From assembly GCA_022796015.1 (NCBI GenBank), contig JAAWHU010000011.1:1-60929 (forward strand): a DNA stretch of 60,929 nucleotides, written 5' to 3'. Shown here in pieces: positions 43,431-51,934 of this stretch (the stretch's first letter is position 1; each line of letters opens with the position of its first letter). The stretch comes from Hungatella sp. GTDB lineage: Bacteria; Bacillota; Clostridia; Lachnospirales; Lachnospiraceae. The position numbers were made by a program, and so were the translations under genes. The notes beneath the pieces are model-generated. The model was not told the DNA's origin, ran no database searches, and saw only the letters and a program-made list of their open reading frames with translations.

Positions 43431-44972
43431 GTGACAATAATAGCTGTAATAGCTACAATAATAATTGTGGCTCCTATTACCTGGGTGTTGGCGACCGCAT
43501 ACCGGAAAAAGACATATGAAAGCAAGATCGGCAGTGCGGAAGAAAAGTCAAGAGAGATAATAGATGAAGCATTAAAAACCGCAGAGACAAAAAAACGTGA
43601 AGCTCTCCTGGAGGCGAAGGAAGAGTCCATAAGGACAAAGAATGAACTGGACAAAGAGACCAAGGAACGAAGAGCAGAGCTTCAAAGGTATGAGAGACGT
43701 GTACTGAACAAAGAAGAAAACCTGGATAAGAAATCAGAAACCTTAGAACGCAGAGAGACAAGCCTGACGGCCCGAGAGGAGAATCTGAACCGGAAGCTGG
43801 CAGAGGCAGAAGAGCTCCGTGGTATGAGGCAGCAGGAACTGGAGAGAATCTCCGGCTTCACTTCCGAACAGGCAAAAGAGTATCTTTTAAAGTCTGTGGA
43901 AGATGACGTGAAGCATGATACGGCCAAGATGATCAAGGAGATGGAGAATAAGGCCAGGGAAGAGGCGGACAAGAAGGCAAAAGAGTATGTGGTGACGGCG
44001 ATTCAAAGATGTGCAGCGGACCATGTGGCGGAGACTACGGTTTCCGTAGTACAGCTTCCCAACGATGAGATGAAAGGCCGTATTATCGGACGAGAGGGCC
44101 GCAATATTCGTACCCTGGAGACCATGACCGGAGTGGAATTGATTATCGATGATACCCCTGAGGCTGTGGTGCTGTCAGGATTTGATCCGGTGAGGAGAGA
44201 AGTGGCAAGGATCGCTTTGGAACGTCTCATTGTGGATGGGCGTATCCACCCCGCCAGAATTGAAGAGATGGTGGAGAAAGCGCAGAAAGAAGTAGAGATC
44301 AATATGCGGGAGGATGGCGAGGCTGCCACATTGGAAGTGGGCATTCACGGCATTCATCCGGAATTAGTAAAACTGCTTGGTAAGATGAAGTTCAGGACCA
44401 GCTATGGTCAGAATGCTTTGAAGCATTCTATTGAGGTGGCTCAGTTGTCAGGACTGTTGGCGGCGGAAGTCGGAGTTGATGTCCGGATGGCAAAGCGGGC
44501 CGGTTTATTACATGATATCGGTAAATCCATTGACCATGAAGTGGAAGGTTCCCATGTGAAACTGGGAGCAGAGTTGTGCAAAAAGTACAAGGAGTCTGCC
44601 ACAGTTATCAATGCGGTGGAATCCCATCATGGCGATGTTGAGCCAGAGAGTTTAATTTCCTGCATCGTTCAGGCTGCGGATACCATATCGGCAGCAAGAC
44701 CGGGCGCAAGAAGAGAGACCCTGGAAACATATACAAACAGGCTGAAGCAGCTGGAGGAGATTACAGATTCCTTCAAGGGAGTAGATAAGTCATTTGCTAT
44801 TCAGGCAGGTCGTGAGGTCAGAGTTATGGTAATACCAGAGCAGATCAGCGATGATGATATGGTGCTGCTGGCAAGAGAGATTTCCAAGAAGATTGAGGAA
44901 TCCATGGAATATCCGGGACAGATTCGTGTCAATGTGATTCGTGAATCAAGAGTTACCGATTATGCAAAATGA
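43431..44972 (+). CDS. rny: ribonuclease Y
   Basis: A 513-residue membrane-anchored endoribonuclease that starts bulk mRNA decay in Firmicutes. It begins at GTG 43431 behind AAGGAGGTG. The N-terminal helix (residues 2-21, [19 protein letters not shown]) anchors it, a long charged coiled coil covers about 25-190, the KH domain has [15 protein letters not shown] near 215, and the HD metal site is [13 protein letters not shown] near 360. It has its own promoter and is followed by a terminator. Confidence 0.97.
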   Translation: MTIIAVIATIIIVAPITWVLATAYRKKTYESKIGSAEEKSREIIDEALKTAETKKREALLEAKEESIRTKNELDKETKERRAELQRYERRVLNKEENLDKKSETLERRETSLTAREENLNRKLAEAEELRGMRQQELERISGFTSEQAKEYLLKSVEDDVKHDTAKMIKEMENKAREEADKKAKEYVVTAIQRCAADHVAETTVSVVQLPNDEMKGRIIGREGRNIRTLETMTGVELIIDDTPEAVVLSGFDPVRREVARIALERLIVDGRIHPARIEEMVEKAQKEVEINMREDGEAATLEVGIHGIHPELVKLLGKMKFRTSYGQNALKHSIEVAQLSGLLAAEVGVDVRMAKRAGLLHDIGKSIDHEVEGSHVKLGAELCKKYKESATVINAVESHHGDVEPESLISCIVQAADTISAARPGARRETLETYTNRLKQLEEITDSFKGVDKSFAIQAGREVRVMVIPEQISDDDMVLLAREISKKIEESMEYPGQIRVNVIRESRVTDYAK

Positions 44973-44980
44973 GAAAAGAG

Positions 44981-45012
44981 AGAGGCTGGTGTCTGTGCAC
45001 AGCCTCTTTTTT
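44981..45012 (+). terminator. rho-independent terminator after rny
   Basis: AGAGGCTG (44981-44988) pairs with CAGCCTCT (45000-45007), followed by TTTTTTG. Confidence 0.92.
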
Positions 45013-45080
45013 GTAAGAAAAAATTTCGTTGACAGTGGAGGTGAGAAAGAATAGAGTAAAAGGTAGAAAGGGGAGATCTT

Positions 45081-46103
45081 ATGAAGATAGGAAAGCAGCC
45101 GTTAGCAGTCATATTTTTGGCCGCCGTATGGGGGTTGGCAGTTCCCAGCCAGGCCTTTGGAGCTGTGGCTATACCACGTGTGGTCCTGGATGTGGAAAGC
45201 GATATTAAGGTGGGAGACAGTTACTCCGCTGATGATATAGAGGTTACACCTGAAAAGGACTGTTATACGGTGGAGGAGATTAGGGTCCTTAATGAAGATG
45301 AGGAATTTTGGTGGAAGGAGACGGATATCCCCAAGATCAGCGTAACGCTCAGGGCTGAGGATGGATACTATTTCAGCCTTGCCAGAGGAGATATTGAGAT
45401 TAAGGGCGGAACTTATGTAAGCGGCAGGAAGGAGGATTCCTACACCCTGGTTCTCACCATCCTGCTGCCTTCTATGAGAGAATATCTTGGGGAGCTGTCA
45501 GGAGCAAAATGGAGCTCCTACAAGGATGGAGCATGGGAGGAGGCTGTCAATGCAGGTTCCTATGAGGTGCGTCTGTACCGGGATGGCAAGTCTGTAGGCG
45601 GAATCCAGAAGGTAGTAGAACCACAGATCGATTTTGGCAGCCTGATGGGGAGAGAAGGTACCTATAGCTTCCAGGTGCGGGCAGTGAATGGACAGAATCG
45701 TGATAAGAAGACGGACTGGCTGGAGGCAGAAGCCACATCCTATGTGGATAAGACATTGGCGGAACAGCTCCGCATCCAATACGGCAATGTGATTCCCGAT
45801 TATATAACAGAGCCTTCTCAGATGAACCAGATATTTTATGCCCCAGATCAGTACGGCTGGATCCATGACAACGGCGGATGGTGGTACCGCAATCCGGACA
45901 ACAGCTATACTACCAGTAACTGGCAGCTAATTGATGGTAAGTGGTATTATTTTAATTCTGTGGGATATATGGTCACAGGATGGATAGACTGGGAAGAAAA
46001 ATCTTACTACTGTGACCCTGTAGATGGCCACATGCTTGTGAATACCATGATTCCCGATGGGAGTGGACTGCGGGTGGATTCAACAGGAGCGTGGATTCAG
46101 TAA
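45081..46103 (+). CDS. secreted cell-wall-binding repeat protein
   Basis: A 340-residue exported protein. Residues 1-28 form a signal peptide ending near SQAFGA. The body from about 35 to 245 has no recognised domain but is rich in beta-type sequence with charged surfaces and includes a fibronectin-like WSSYKDGAWEEAVNAGSYEV stretch. The C-terminal 85 residues carry aromatic choline-binding-like repeats (GWIHDNGGWWYRNPDNSY, WQLIDGKWYYFNSVGYMVTG), which attach proteins to the cell wall. Proteins of this build are numerous in Lachnospiraceae, often with unknown partners. It ends 21 bp before the palindromic repeat. Confidence 0.85.
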   Translation: MKIGKQPLAVIFLAAVWGLAVPSQAFGAVAIPRVVLDVESDIKVGDSYSADDIEVTPEKDCYTVEEIRVLNEDEEFWWKETDIPKISVTLRAEDGYYFSLARGDIEIKGGTYVSGRKEDSYTLVLTILLPSMREYLGELSGAKWSSYKDGAWEEAVNAGSYEVRLYRDGKSVGGIQKVVEPQIDFGSLMGREGTYSFQVRAVNGQNRDKKTDWLEAEATSYVDKTLAEQLRIQYGNVIPDYITEPSQMNQIFYAPDQYGWIHDNGGWWYRNPDNSYTTSNWQLIDGKWYYFNSVGYMVTGWIDWEEKSYYCDPVDGHMLVNTMIPDGSGLRVDSTGAWIQ

Positions 46104-46123
46104 AAGGATTATATAAATTAAAA

Positions 46124-46304
46124 GAATATTCTGACAATATATTATATCCAAAGCCTGCTGCACCAAGCATTTCAATGAGCCCAGTAAGGCAGAACCCAGT
46201 CGGGGTTAGACCCTCCTGTGTTCTATGGTCTCATTTTCATGGTGCAAATGTCTTTTCCTGTCATATATTGTCAGAATATTCAACTAAGTTTCGAGTTTCG
46301 CAAT
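46124..46304. repeat. palindromic MITE-like intergenic repeat, complete copy
   Basis: GAATATTCTGACAATATAT (46124-46142) has its exact reverse complement at 46263-46281. Between them are nested shorter pairs: TGCACCA/TGGTGCA and AGACC/GGTCT around AACCC-CGACT-GGGTT. The whole can fold as one long arm. About 23 further bases on the right (to about 46304) are shared with the copy at the right edge of the window. No conserved coding frame is evident, although short frames cross it. It fills the gap between the cell-wall protein and the NUDIX gene. Confidence 0.8.
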
Positions 46305-46339
46305 TACCTGATTATATCAAGATAAAGAGAGGTTAAGAC

Positions 46340-46888
46340 ATGGCAGACAGTGTAGTGCGGTTAAAGAGAGAACTGAGATATGAAGGAACGATCTTAAAAA
46401 TTTATGAGGATACGGTGATGGCTAACGGTCATGAGGCCCATTGGGATTTTATTCATCATGATGGCGCGGCAGCCGTGCTTCCGGTTGCGGCGGATGGAAA
46501 GATTCTTATGGTGCGCCAGTACCGCAACGCCTTAGACCGGGATACTCTGGAGATTCCGGCAGGTAAGCTGGACGACCCCCATGAGCCTAAGATTGAATGT
46601 GCATACAGGGAATTGGAGGAGGAGACCGGATATCGGACAGATCATCTGGAATATCTTATGAGCGTCAATACCACAGTAGCATTCTGTGACGAGGCCATTG
46701 ATATTTTCATAGCAAGAGACCTGATCCCTTCCCAGCAGCATCTTGACGAGGATGAGGTGATTGACGTGGAGCCGTGGGAGCTGAAGGATCTTCTGGAGCT
46801 GATCTACTGCGGAAAGATGACGGATGCAAAGACAGTAGCGGCCATTACTGCTTATGCAGTAAAATACGGCGGCAGTGACAGGCAGTAA
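46340..46888 (+). CDS. NUDIX hydrolase, ADP-ribose pyrophosphatase type
   Basis: A 182-residue NUDIX enzyme that splits ADP-ribose or similar nucleoside diphosphate compounds. The NUDIX box runs from GKLDDPHEPKIECAYREL to EEETGY, with REL-EEETG metal ligands intact. VRQYRNALDRDTLEIPAGK is the typical ADPRase lead-in, and the downstream AFCDEAIDIFIARDL fits the same group. In clostridia this gene often precedes spoIIM and xerD, as here. Confidence 0.92.
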   Translation: MADSVVRLKRELRYEGTILKIYEDTVMANGHEAHWDFIHHDGAAAVLPVAADGKILMVRQYRNALDRDTLEIPAGKLDDPHEPKIECAYRELEEETGYRTDHLEYLMSVNTTVAFCDEAIDIFIARDLIPSQQHLDEDEVIDVEPWELKDLLELIYCGKMTDAKTVAAITAYAVKYGGSDRQ

Positions 46889-46941
46889 TAGGAAGAACGA
46901 AAGCCGCATATATTGTGACAACAGTAGATGAGGCAGAAGTC

Positions 46942-47475
46942 ATGAAAAAAATAAGAAGAATACCCTTGGGAAATATCTGGATTCTGTGTGTTATGAGCGG
47001 AGTTCTCATGGGGACATTATGGGCCAATCTGCTAGGCGGAAAGCTGATGGAGCAGGTTGGCTATTTTGATGGCGTTTACGGCGCCGGAAAAGCATTAAGT
47101 GAGGAGGAGCGATGGCAGCTGTGGAGATATGTGATCAGGCAGCGGCTGTGGGAGGCAGGGCTGGGAGGCCTGATTGCCATGACGCCTCTGGCCGTTCCGG
47201 GATATCTTGCGGGGGCATTCGGGGCAGGGTTTATCCTGGCAGTGATTATAGCTATGTTTACTCTTGAAAAGGGATGGCTGGGGATCGCATATTGGCTGCT
47301 CTCTGCCATGCCCCATGGCCTGTGCTACCTGGCAGTGTGGATGACCCTGACGGCTGCGGTGCTGGGAAGGCGTGATATGAAGAAAATAAGAGTATGGCTG
47401 CTGGCAGGAATCCTTGTGGCAGCCGGAAGCTTCCTGGAAGCATGGGTTAATCCCATGTTGCTGGAATGGCTGTAG
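46942..47475 (+). CDS. spoIIM: stage II sporulation protein M-like membrane protein
   Basis: A 177-residue membrane protein from ATG 46942 (MKKIRRIPLGNIWILCV); a GTG at 46915 is an alternative giving 186 residues. Four to five helices are seen: residues about 11-30, 75-95, 98-115, 120-145 and 152-170. SpoIIM takes part in the SpoIIDMP complex that remodels peptidoglycan during engulfment. Sequence similarity by eye is modest. The assignment leans on size, topology and the conserved order nudix-spoIIM-xerD. Confidence 0.7.
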   Translation: MKKIRRIPLGNIWILCVMSGVLMGTLWANLLGGKLMEQVGYFDGVYGAGKALSEEERWQLWRYVIRQRLWEAGLGGLIAMTPLAVPGYLAGAFGAGFILAVIIAMFTLEKGWLGIAYWLLSAMPHGLCYLAVWMTLTAAVLGRRDMKKIRVWLLAGILVAAGSFLEAWVNPMLLEWL

Positions 47476-47523
47476 AAGCTTCCCCAGAACCTGTAAAAAA
47501 TAGCAAAAGTGGGAAAAATATGT

Positions 47524-47552
47524 TTGATTTTATCTAAATAAGTATATATAAT
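47524..47552 (+). promoter_or_regulatory. sigma-A promoter of xerD
   Basis: TTGATT (47524-47529), 17-bp spacer, TATAAT (47547-47552), about 50 bp before the ATG. Confidence 0.75.
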
Positions 47553-47601
47553 GGTAGAGAAAGGCTAAAAAAAGAGGTTTTTTGGGGAATGAGGACCAAT
47601 C

Positions 47602-48492
47602 ATGGAAACTGAGATAAAACAATTTATGGACTATCTTTCGCAGGAAAGGCAGGCTTCAAAAAATACCCAGATATCATACAGACGTGATTTGAGTCAGATG
47701 GAGCTCTATCTGAGGGAACAGGGAATTACAGAGGCGCAGAAAGTGACCAGAACTGTTCTGAACTCCTATGTCCTGTATTTGGAAAGGCAGGGCAGGGCAT
47801 CTACCACCATATCCCGTGTTCTGGCTTCCATAAAGGCATTTTTTCACTATGAATTCAGGCAAGGGAATATCCGGAGGGATCCGGCAGAGCTTTTGAAGGC
47901 TCCTAAGGTGGAAAAGAAGGCTCCTACCATTCTCACGGTGGAAGAGGTAACCAGCCTGTTAAATCAGCCATCGGGAAGTTCCCCCAAGGAAGTCCGCGAC
48001 AAAGCTATGCTGGAGCTTCTGTATGCCACGGGAATCAGAGTCTCGGAATTGGTTGGTCTTAAGATGGGGGACATCAATCTGTCGGTGGGATTTATTACAT
48101 GCAGAGACCGGCATAAAGAGAGGACGGTTCCCTTCGGAAGGGCCGCTAAGGCCGCCCTGGCCCAGTATCTGGAGGAGGCCCGTTTTTCCCTTTTGAAGGG
48201 AAACCAGTCGGAGCAGCTCTTTGTAAACTGCAGCGGAAGCCCTATGAGCCGTCAGGGGTTTTGGAAGATTATAAAACATTACGGAGAAAAGGCAAAGATT
48301 AAAGAGGACATTACCCCCCACACGCTTCGCCATTCCTTTGCTGCCCATCTGATCGGAAGAGGCGCGGATATCCAGGCTGTTCAGACCATGATGGGACATT
48401 CGGATATGGCCACTACCCAGGCTTATACCGCTTATGTTGAAAAAGAAGACTCTGTGATGGCGGCATATCATACGGCCCACCCCAGACCTTAA
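47602..48492 (+). CDS. xerD: tyrosine recombinase XerD
   Basis: A 296-residue site-specific recombinase that resolves chromosome dimers at dif. The N-terminal SAM-like domain (FMDYLSQERQASKNTQISYR) is followed by the catalytic domain with Arg in YATGIRVSELVGL, HTLRHSFAAHL with His and Arg, GHSDMATTQ with His, and the nucleophile Tyr in TTQAYTAYV. Length and N-terminal pattern fit XerD rather than a phage integrase, and no mobile element borders it. Confidence 0.94.
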   Translation: METEIKQFMDYLSQERQASKNTQISYRRDLSQMELYLREQGITEAQKVTRTVLNSYVLYLERQGRASTTISRVLASIKAFFHYEFRQGNIRRDPAELLKAPKVEKKAPTILTVEEVTSLLNQPSGSSPKEVRDKAMLELLYATGIRVSELVGLKMGDINLSVGFITCRDRHKERTVPFGRAAKAALAQYLEEARFSLLKGNQSEQLFVNCSGSPMSRQGFWKIIKHYGEKAKIKEDITPHTLRHSFAAHLIGRGADIQAVQTMMGHSDMATTQAYTAYVEKEDSVMAAYHTAHPRP

Positions 48493-48514
48493 GGAGAAGG
48501 GGATATGAGGCGGC

Positions 48515-48540
48515 GGAGGCCGTCCGTGGAGGACGGCTCC
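48515..48540. terminator. hairpin between convergent xerD and GH105
   Basis: GGAGGCCGTCC (48515-48525) pairs with GGACGGCTCC (48531-48540) with one unpaired base. Outer AAGGGGATATG/CATACCTCCCCTT segments extend it. Confidence 0.75.
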
Positions 48541-48552
48541 CCATACCTCCCC

Positions 48553-49674
48553 TTACGAAAATAAAGTTTCTATATACGCCAAGATCAGCGGAGCCACCCC
48601 TTTAGCATCATTCTGAACGATAGGTTCTCTCATATAGTAATCAAAGGTTCCTTCTCTCATCTCCTTATTCCCGAGACCTGCCACCAGACATATTCCTCCC
48701 AGCTGGAGTTCGCCGTCTTTTTCCCACAGATATTTGGTGCAGATGCCTTCAAAGGCTTTTTTGCCATAGGCATAGTAGGCTGGATCCAAAAGCCCCAGAC
48801 GGACGCTCTTCATAATAGCGTAGGCGAAGATCGCGGAGCCGGAGGTCTCCAGATAGTTGGGGGAGATACCGCCCCGGTTTACTACCTGATACCACATGCC
48901 GGTCTCCTGGTCCTGATAGGGGATCATGGCATCGATGAGTTCCCGGTAGATTTTTGACAGCTGTTTTTTCTCTTCGGCCATGGAATCAGGCATGATTGCC
49001 ATGGTGTCAATGAGAGCCATGGCATACCAGCCGTGGGCTCTGAGCCAGAAGTTGTCGGAGAGGCCGGTTACCTTGTCGCACCAGAAGGACTCCCTGGAGT
49101 CATCGTAGGCATGATAGTAGAGGCCGTTGCGCAGATCCCGCATAAGCTGGTATACATTGAGAAACTGCTGATAGCTGTCCCTGCATCCGGCTCCGTTGTT
49201 GTAGGTCAGCTCATACTGCATGTAGAAAGGCTGGGCCATGTAGAGGCCATCCAGCCAGATCTGCTGGGGATAGATCTGCTTATGCCAGAAGTTGCCGGTG
49301 GAGGTGCGGGGCTGTTCCTTGAGCTGGCTGTACACAGTATGGATGGCCTTTTGGTATTTGTCTTTACCTGTCAGCTGGTATAAATCAAAAAGGGTTTTTC
49401 CGGCATTTACATTGTCCAAATTATATTCTTTGGGGTCATAGGAGGTGATAGAGCCGTCTTCCTGTACAAAATAGTCGATAAAATGGTCGGCAAATTCCAG
49501 ATATTTAGGGTCTTTTCTAATATGATATAATTCCAGGACAGCTTTGATCATGCAGCCGTCAACATAGTTCCAGGAAGGCTTTTTTATGTGATTCATTTTT
49601 TCGATATTCCAGACAGGAGCCTGGGGGCTGCTTTTTTCCAACAGCTGGTCGATATAACGATCCAGAATTTCCAT
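48553..49674 (-). CDS. GH105 unsaturated rhamnogalacturonyl/uronyl hydrolase
   Basis: Start ATG 49674 (MEILDRYIDQLLEK), behind GAGGT, gives 373 residues, typical for family 105. These enzymes remove the unsaturated uronic acid from oligosaccharides made by polysaccharide lyases. The (alpha/alpha)6 barrel motifs include KPSWNYVDGCMIKAVLEL, the catalytic Asp region QIWLDGLYMAQPFY and FWLRAHGWYAMALIDTM. There is no signal peptide, so it acts on imported oligosaccharides. It is divergent from the ABC importer at 50051 and shares LacI-type operators with it. The released uronate would feed KduI (1226). Confidence 0.9.
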   Translation of the reverse strand: MEILDRYIDQLLEKSSPQAPVWNIEKMNHIKKPSWNYVDGCMIKAVLELYHIRKDPKYLEFADHFIDYFVQEDGSITSYDPKEYNLDNVNAGKTLFDLYQLTGKDKYQKAIHTVYSQLKEQPRTSTGNFWHKQIYPQQIWLDGLYMAQPFYMQYELTYNNGAGCRDSYQQFLNVYQLMRDLRNGLYYHAYDDSRESFWCDKVTGLSDNFWLRAHGWYAMALIDTMAIMPDSMAEEKKQLSKIYRELIDAMIPYQDQETGMWYQVVNRGGISPNYLETSGSAIFAYAIMKSVRLGLLDPAYYAYGKKAFEGICTKYLWEKDGELQLGGICLVAGLGNKEMREGTFDYYMREPIVQNDAKGVAPLILAYIETLFS

Positions 49675-49727
49675 AAGAGCTACCTCGTTCTTTCTATGTG
49701 GTGAGTTTAAACAAAAAGAAAAATATT

Positions 49728-49748
49728 CAAACGTTTGCATCTATTATA
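49728..49748 (-). promoter_or_regulatory. GH105 -10 box and CAAACGTTTG operator
   Basis: On the minus strand TATAAT (49748-49743) is followed 5 bp later by the perfect palindrome CAAACGTTTG (49737-49728). A CG-centred palindrome just after the -10 is the classic position for a LacI-family repressor. Confidence 0.65.
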
Positions 49749-49825
49749 TAGTACCATAAATCCAAAACGATTAAAATTAGTCATATTATATAAAAAAATA
49801 AATCAAAACTATACATATTAACTAA

Positions 49826-49854
49826 TTGACATATGGTATCAACAATGATAAAAT
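49826..49854 (+). promoter_or_regulatory. sigma-A promoter of the GH105-linked ABC importer
   Basis: TTGACA (49826-49831), 17-bp spacer, TAAAAT (49849-49854). The leader to the binding-protein gene is about 190 nt. Confidence 0.75.
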
Positions 49855-49947
49855 GAAAACATACAAAAAAACCGTGCATGTTTGTTCATAGAAGTAAAAA
49901 TGAAAGTAATTACATATGGCGAATATGCATAATTTTTATAAACAATG

Positions 49948-49961
49948 TGCAAACCTTTGCA
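49948..49961 (+). promoter_or_regulatory. operator TGCAAACCTTTGCA
   Basis: TGCAAA and TTTGCA flank two bases. The half-site GCAAA resembles the GCAAACGTTTG site on the GH105 side, so the same LacI protein (53928) may bind both. It lies in the leader of the importer operon. Confidence 0.5.
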
Positions 49962-50050
49962 AACATTCGCTCCACAGCAGGCAGAACACCTGTTGAAAAG
50001 AAGAGGTTACAGAGGAATGTTCATAAATAAAAGAAAGGGAGAAGAAAATC

Positions 50051-51451
50051 ATGAGAAAAAGTATCAAAAAAGCAATGTCCTTGACACTGACTGCAGTTAT
50101 GGCATTATCGCTGGCTGCATGTTCCGGCGGCTCTTCATCGGGGAGCGGTTCTTCATCAGGAGGAGGTGCGCCGGCAGCCGGAGAGACGACTGCAGCCGGC
50201 TCCTCATCAGGAAGCGAAGCACCGGCAGCGAGTTCCGGCGAGAAGGTTGAACTGAAGTTTTCCTGGTGGGGCGGTGATTCCAGACATGAGGCTACTGAGA
50301 AGGCCGTAGCCGCATTTATGGCTAAGTATCCCAACATCACAGTTACTACAGAGTACGGCGCATGGTCCGGCTGGGAAGAAAAGCAGGCCTTAAACATTAT
50401 GGGCGGCAACGCGGCAGACGTGATGCAGGTAAACTGGAACTGGATCGAGTCCTACAGCGGCAACGGAACCAATTTTGCTAACCTGGAAGAGCATTCGGAT
50501 GTGTTGGATCTGACGCAGTTCCCAAGCGAGAGCCTGGAGCTCTGCAAGGCTGATGGCAAGCTCATGGCAGTGCCCGTAGCCTTGACAGGAAGACTGTTCT
50601 ACTGGAACAAGACTACCTTTGACGAGATCGGCGTGGCTATGCCTACGGATGAGGCTTCCCTTTTTGCGGCAGGAGAGGCGTTTAAGGCATTCAATGAAGA
50701 CTATTATCCTCTGGCTCTCGGCGAGTATGACAGAATGATCTTCCTTGTATATTATCTGGAGTCCGTATACGGCAAACCCTGGGTACAGGATAATCAGATT
50801 CAGTACACAGAGGAAGAGATTGTTTCCGGTCTGGAGTTTATCAAGAAGATGGAAGATGGCCATGTGATTCCTACTCTGGCTGTGCTTAACGGCGATATGG
50901 CAGATTCCTTAGACAAGAATGCCAAGTGGATCGATGGCAAATATGCAGGTATCCTTGAGTGGGATTCTTCTGCTTCCAAGTTTGAGCAGGCCATCAAGGA
51001 GAGCACCAACAAGCCAAATCAGGAATTTGTTATCGGTGAGTTCATTAAGTTCGGCGATTATGACGGCGGATTTACCAAGATTTCTATGGGCCTTTCGGTT
51101 GCAGCGACCAGCAAGCATCCCAAGGAAGCGGCTATGCTCATTAACTTCCTGTTAAATGATCCGGAGGGCGTTGAGATCTGCTCCACAGAGAGAGGTATTC
51201 CCTGCTCTGCAGCAGCAGTTTCCGTACTTAATGAGAAAAACCTGGGCAATGCCCTGGTAAAGGAGGCTAATGCAAAGGTTCTTGGATTCTCCAAGTTCCC
51301 CCTTGACTCTAAGTTTGAGCATAACGACTTAAAGGCTAACCCGGATGGAGTTTACTACAAGGTGTTCGGTAAGTTCAGCTCCGGCGACAGCGATGCGGCA
51401 AAGGCAGCAGCTGACCTTGTTAAGGGGATCAACGAGTGCATGGGTAACTAA
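50051..51451 (+). CDS. ABC sugar-binding lipoprotein (GH105-linked)
   Basis: A 466-residue family 1 binding protein. The lipoprotein signal ends in LAAC with Cys24, followed by a Gly/Ser/Ala-rich linker of about 50 residues. The mature protein starts VELKFSWWGGDSRHEATEKA, typical of receptors for pectin-type or uronic acid oligosaccharides, and shows ALNIMGGNAADVMQVNWNW. Its likely cargo is an unsaturated uronyl oligosaccharide cut by the GH105 enzyme. A strong hairpin follows the gene, as is common after binding-protein genes. Confidence 0.9.
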   Translation: MRKSIKKAMSLTLTAVMALSLAACSGGSSSGSGSSSGGGAPAAGETTAAGSSSGSEAPAASSGEKVELKFSWWGGDSRHEATEKAVAAFMAKYPNITVTTEYGAWSGWEEKQALNIMGGNAADVMQVNWNWIESYSGNGTNFANLEEHSDVLDLTQFPSESLELCKADGKLMAVPVALTGRLFYWNKTTFDEIGVAMPTDEASLFAAGEAFKAFNEDYYPLALGEYDRMIFLVYYLESVYGKPWVQDNQIQYTEEEIVSGLEFIKKMEDGHVIPTLAVLNGDMADSLDKNAKWIDGKYAGILEWDSSASKFEQAIKESTNKPNQEFVIGEFIKFGDYDGGFTKISMGLSVAATSKHPKEAAMLINFLLNDPEGVEICSTERGIPCSAAAVSVLNEKNLGNALVKEANAKVLGFSKFPLDSKFEHNDLKANPDGVYYKVFGKFSSGDSDAAKAAADLVKGINECMGN

Positions 51452-51467
51452 TGACATAATAAAACTT

Positions 51468-51500
51468 TACAAGCCGCCGGATAAGACCTGGCGGCTTGTA
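51468..51500 (+). other. stable intercistronic stem-loop after the binding-protein gene
   Basis: TACAAGCCGCC (51468-51478) pairs exactly with GGCGGCTTGTA (51490-51500). No U tract follows, so it probably protects the upstream mRNA end or attenuates, raising receptor output over permeases. Confidence 0.7.
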
Positions 51501-51529
51501 TAAAGAACGGGCATGGGAAAAGGTGCTTT

Positions 51530-51892
51530 ATGGATGTAAAGGAAGCGGTAAAGGACAAGGAGCAGTACAAAGATATTGTTGGTTATTTTCAGGAAATGAA
51601 TCCCATGGGCACCGATGGGTTGGTGCTGTTGATTGATACCATAGAACTTATGTCTGAGGAAATATTTGAGCACTATAAAGCCTTGCAGGCTGTATTTAAG
51701 AAGGCTGTGTCTGGAATATTCAAGAGAAGAGAGAGGGAAGGCGGGTTCGGATTCCTCACGGCTTCTCAAAAGTGTCAGCTCTCATATGCCATAGAGAAGG
51801 CAGGAGCCTTGAAGGTGTTGTTATGGGAAAAATATGAAGAGTATGACCGGGAACTAAGGGATGGCTGTGTCATGGCAGGGGACGGCCATTAA
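51530..51892 (+). CDS. small helical protein of unknown function inside the ABC operon
   Basis: A 120-residue protein with no recognised family. It starts at ATG 51530 behind AAAGGTG. It is predicted mostly helical, rich in Lys and Glu, with a GFGFLTASQKCQLSYAIEKA stretch in the second half and two Met/Leu-rich helices in the first. There is no signal peptide or membrane segment, so it is cytoplasmic. It lies between receptor and permease genes on the same strand with short gaps, so it is almost certainly co-expressed. A regulator, chaperone or sensor of the transporter is conceivable but not supported by a motif. Confidence 0.7.
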   Translation: MDVKEAVKDKEQYKDIVGYFQEMNPMGTDGLVLLIDTIELMSEEIFEHYKALQAVFKKAVSGIFKRREREGGFGFLTASQKCQLSYAIEKAGALKVLLWEKYEEYDRELRDGCVMAGDGH

Positions 51893-51934
51893 CTGTGCAG
51901 GTATGGCGCAGGGAAAAAATTAGGAGGTAACAGC

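Larger units (their letters stand above)
49675..50050. other. divergent control region of GH105 and the ABC importer
   Basis: This 376-bp region holds promoters in both directions and two LacI-type palindromes, described separately. The remainder is AT-rich with no further gene seen; a 101-codon frame beginning at 49945 runs out of frame into the binding-protein gene and is not credited. Confidence 0.6.

Noticed and set aside
46091..46336. Short frames crossing the palindromic repeat (one on each strand)
   Set aside because: Their translations follow from the repeat sequence, lack ribosome binding sites, and are not preserved as frames in the partial second copy as far as visible.
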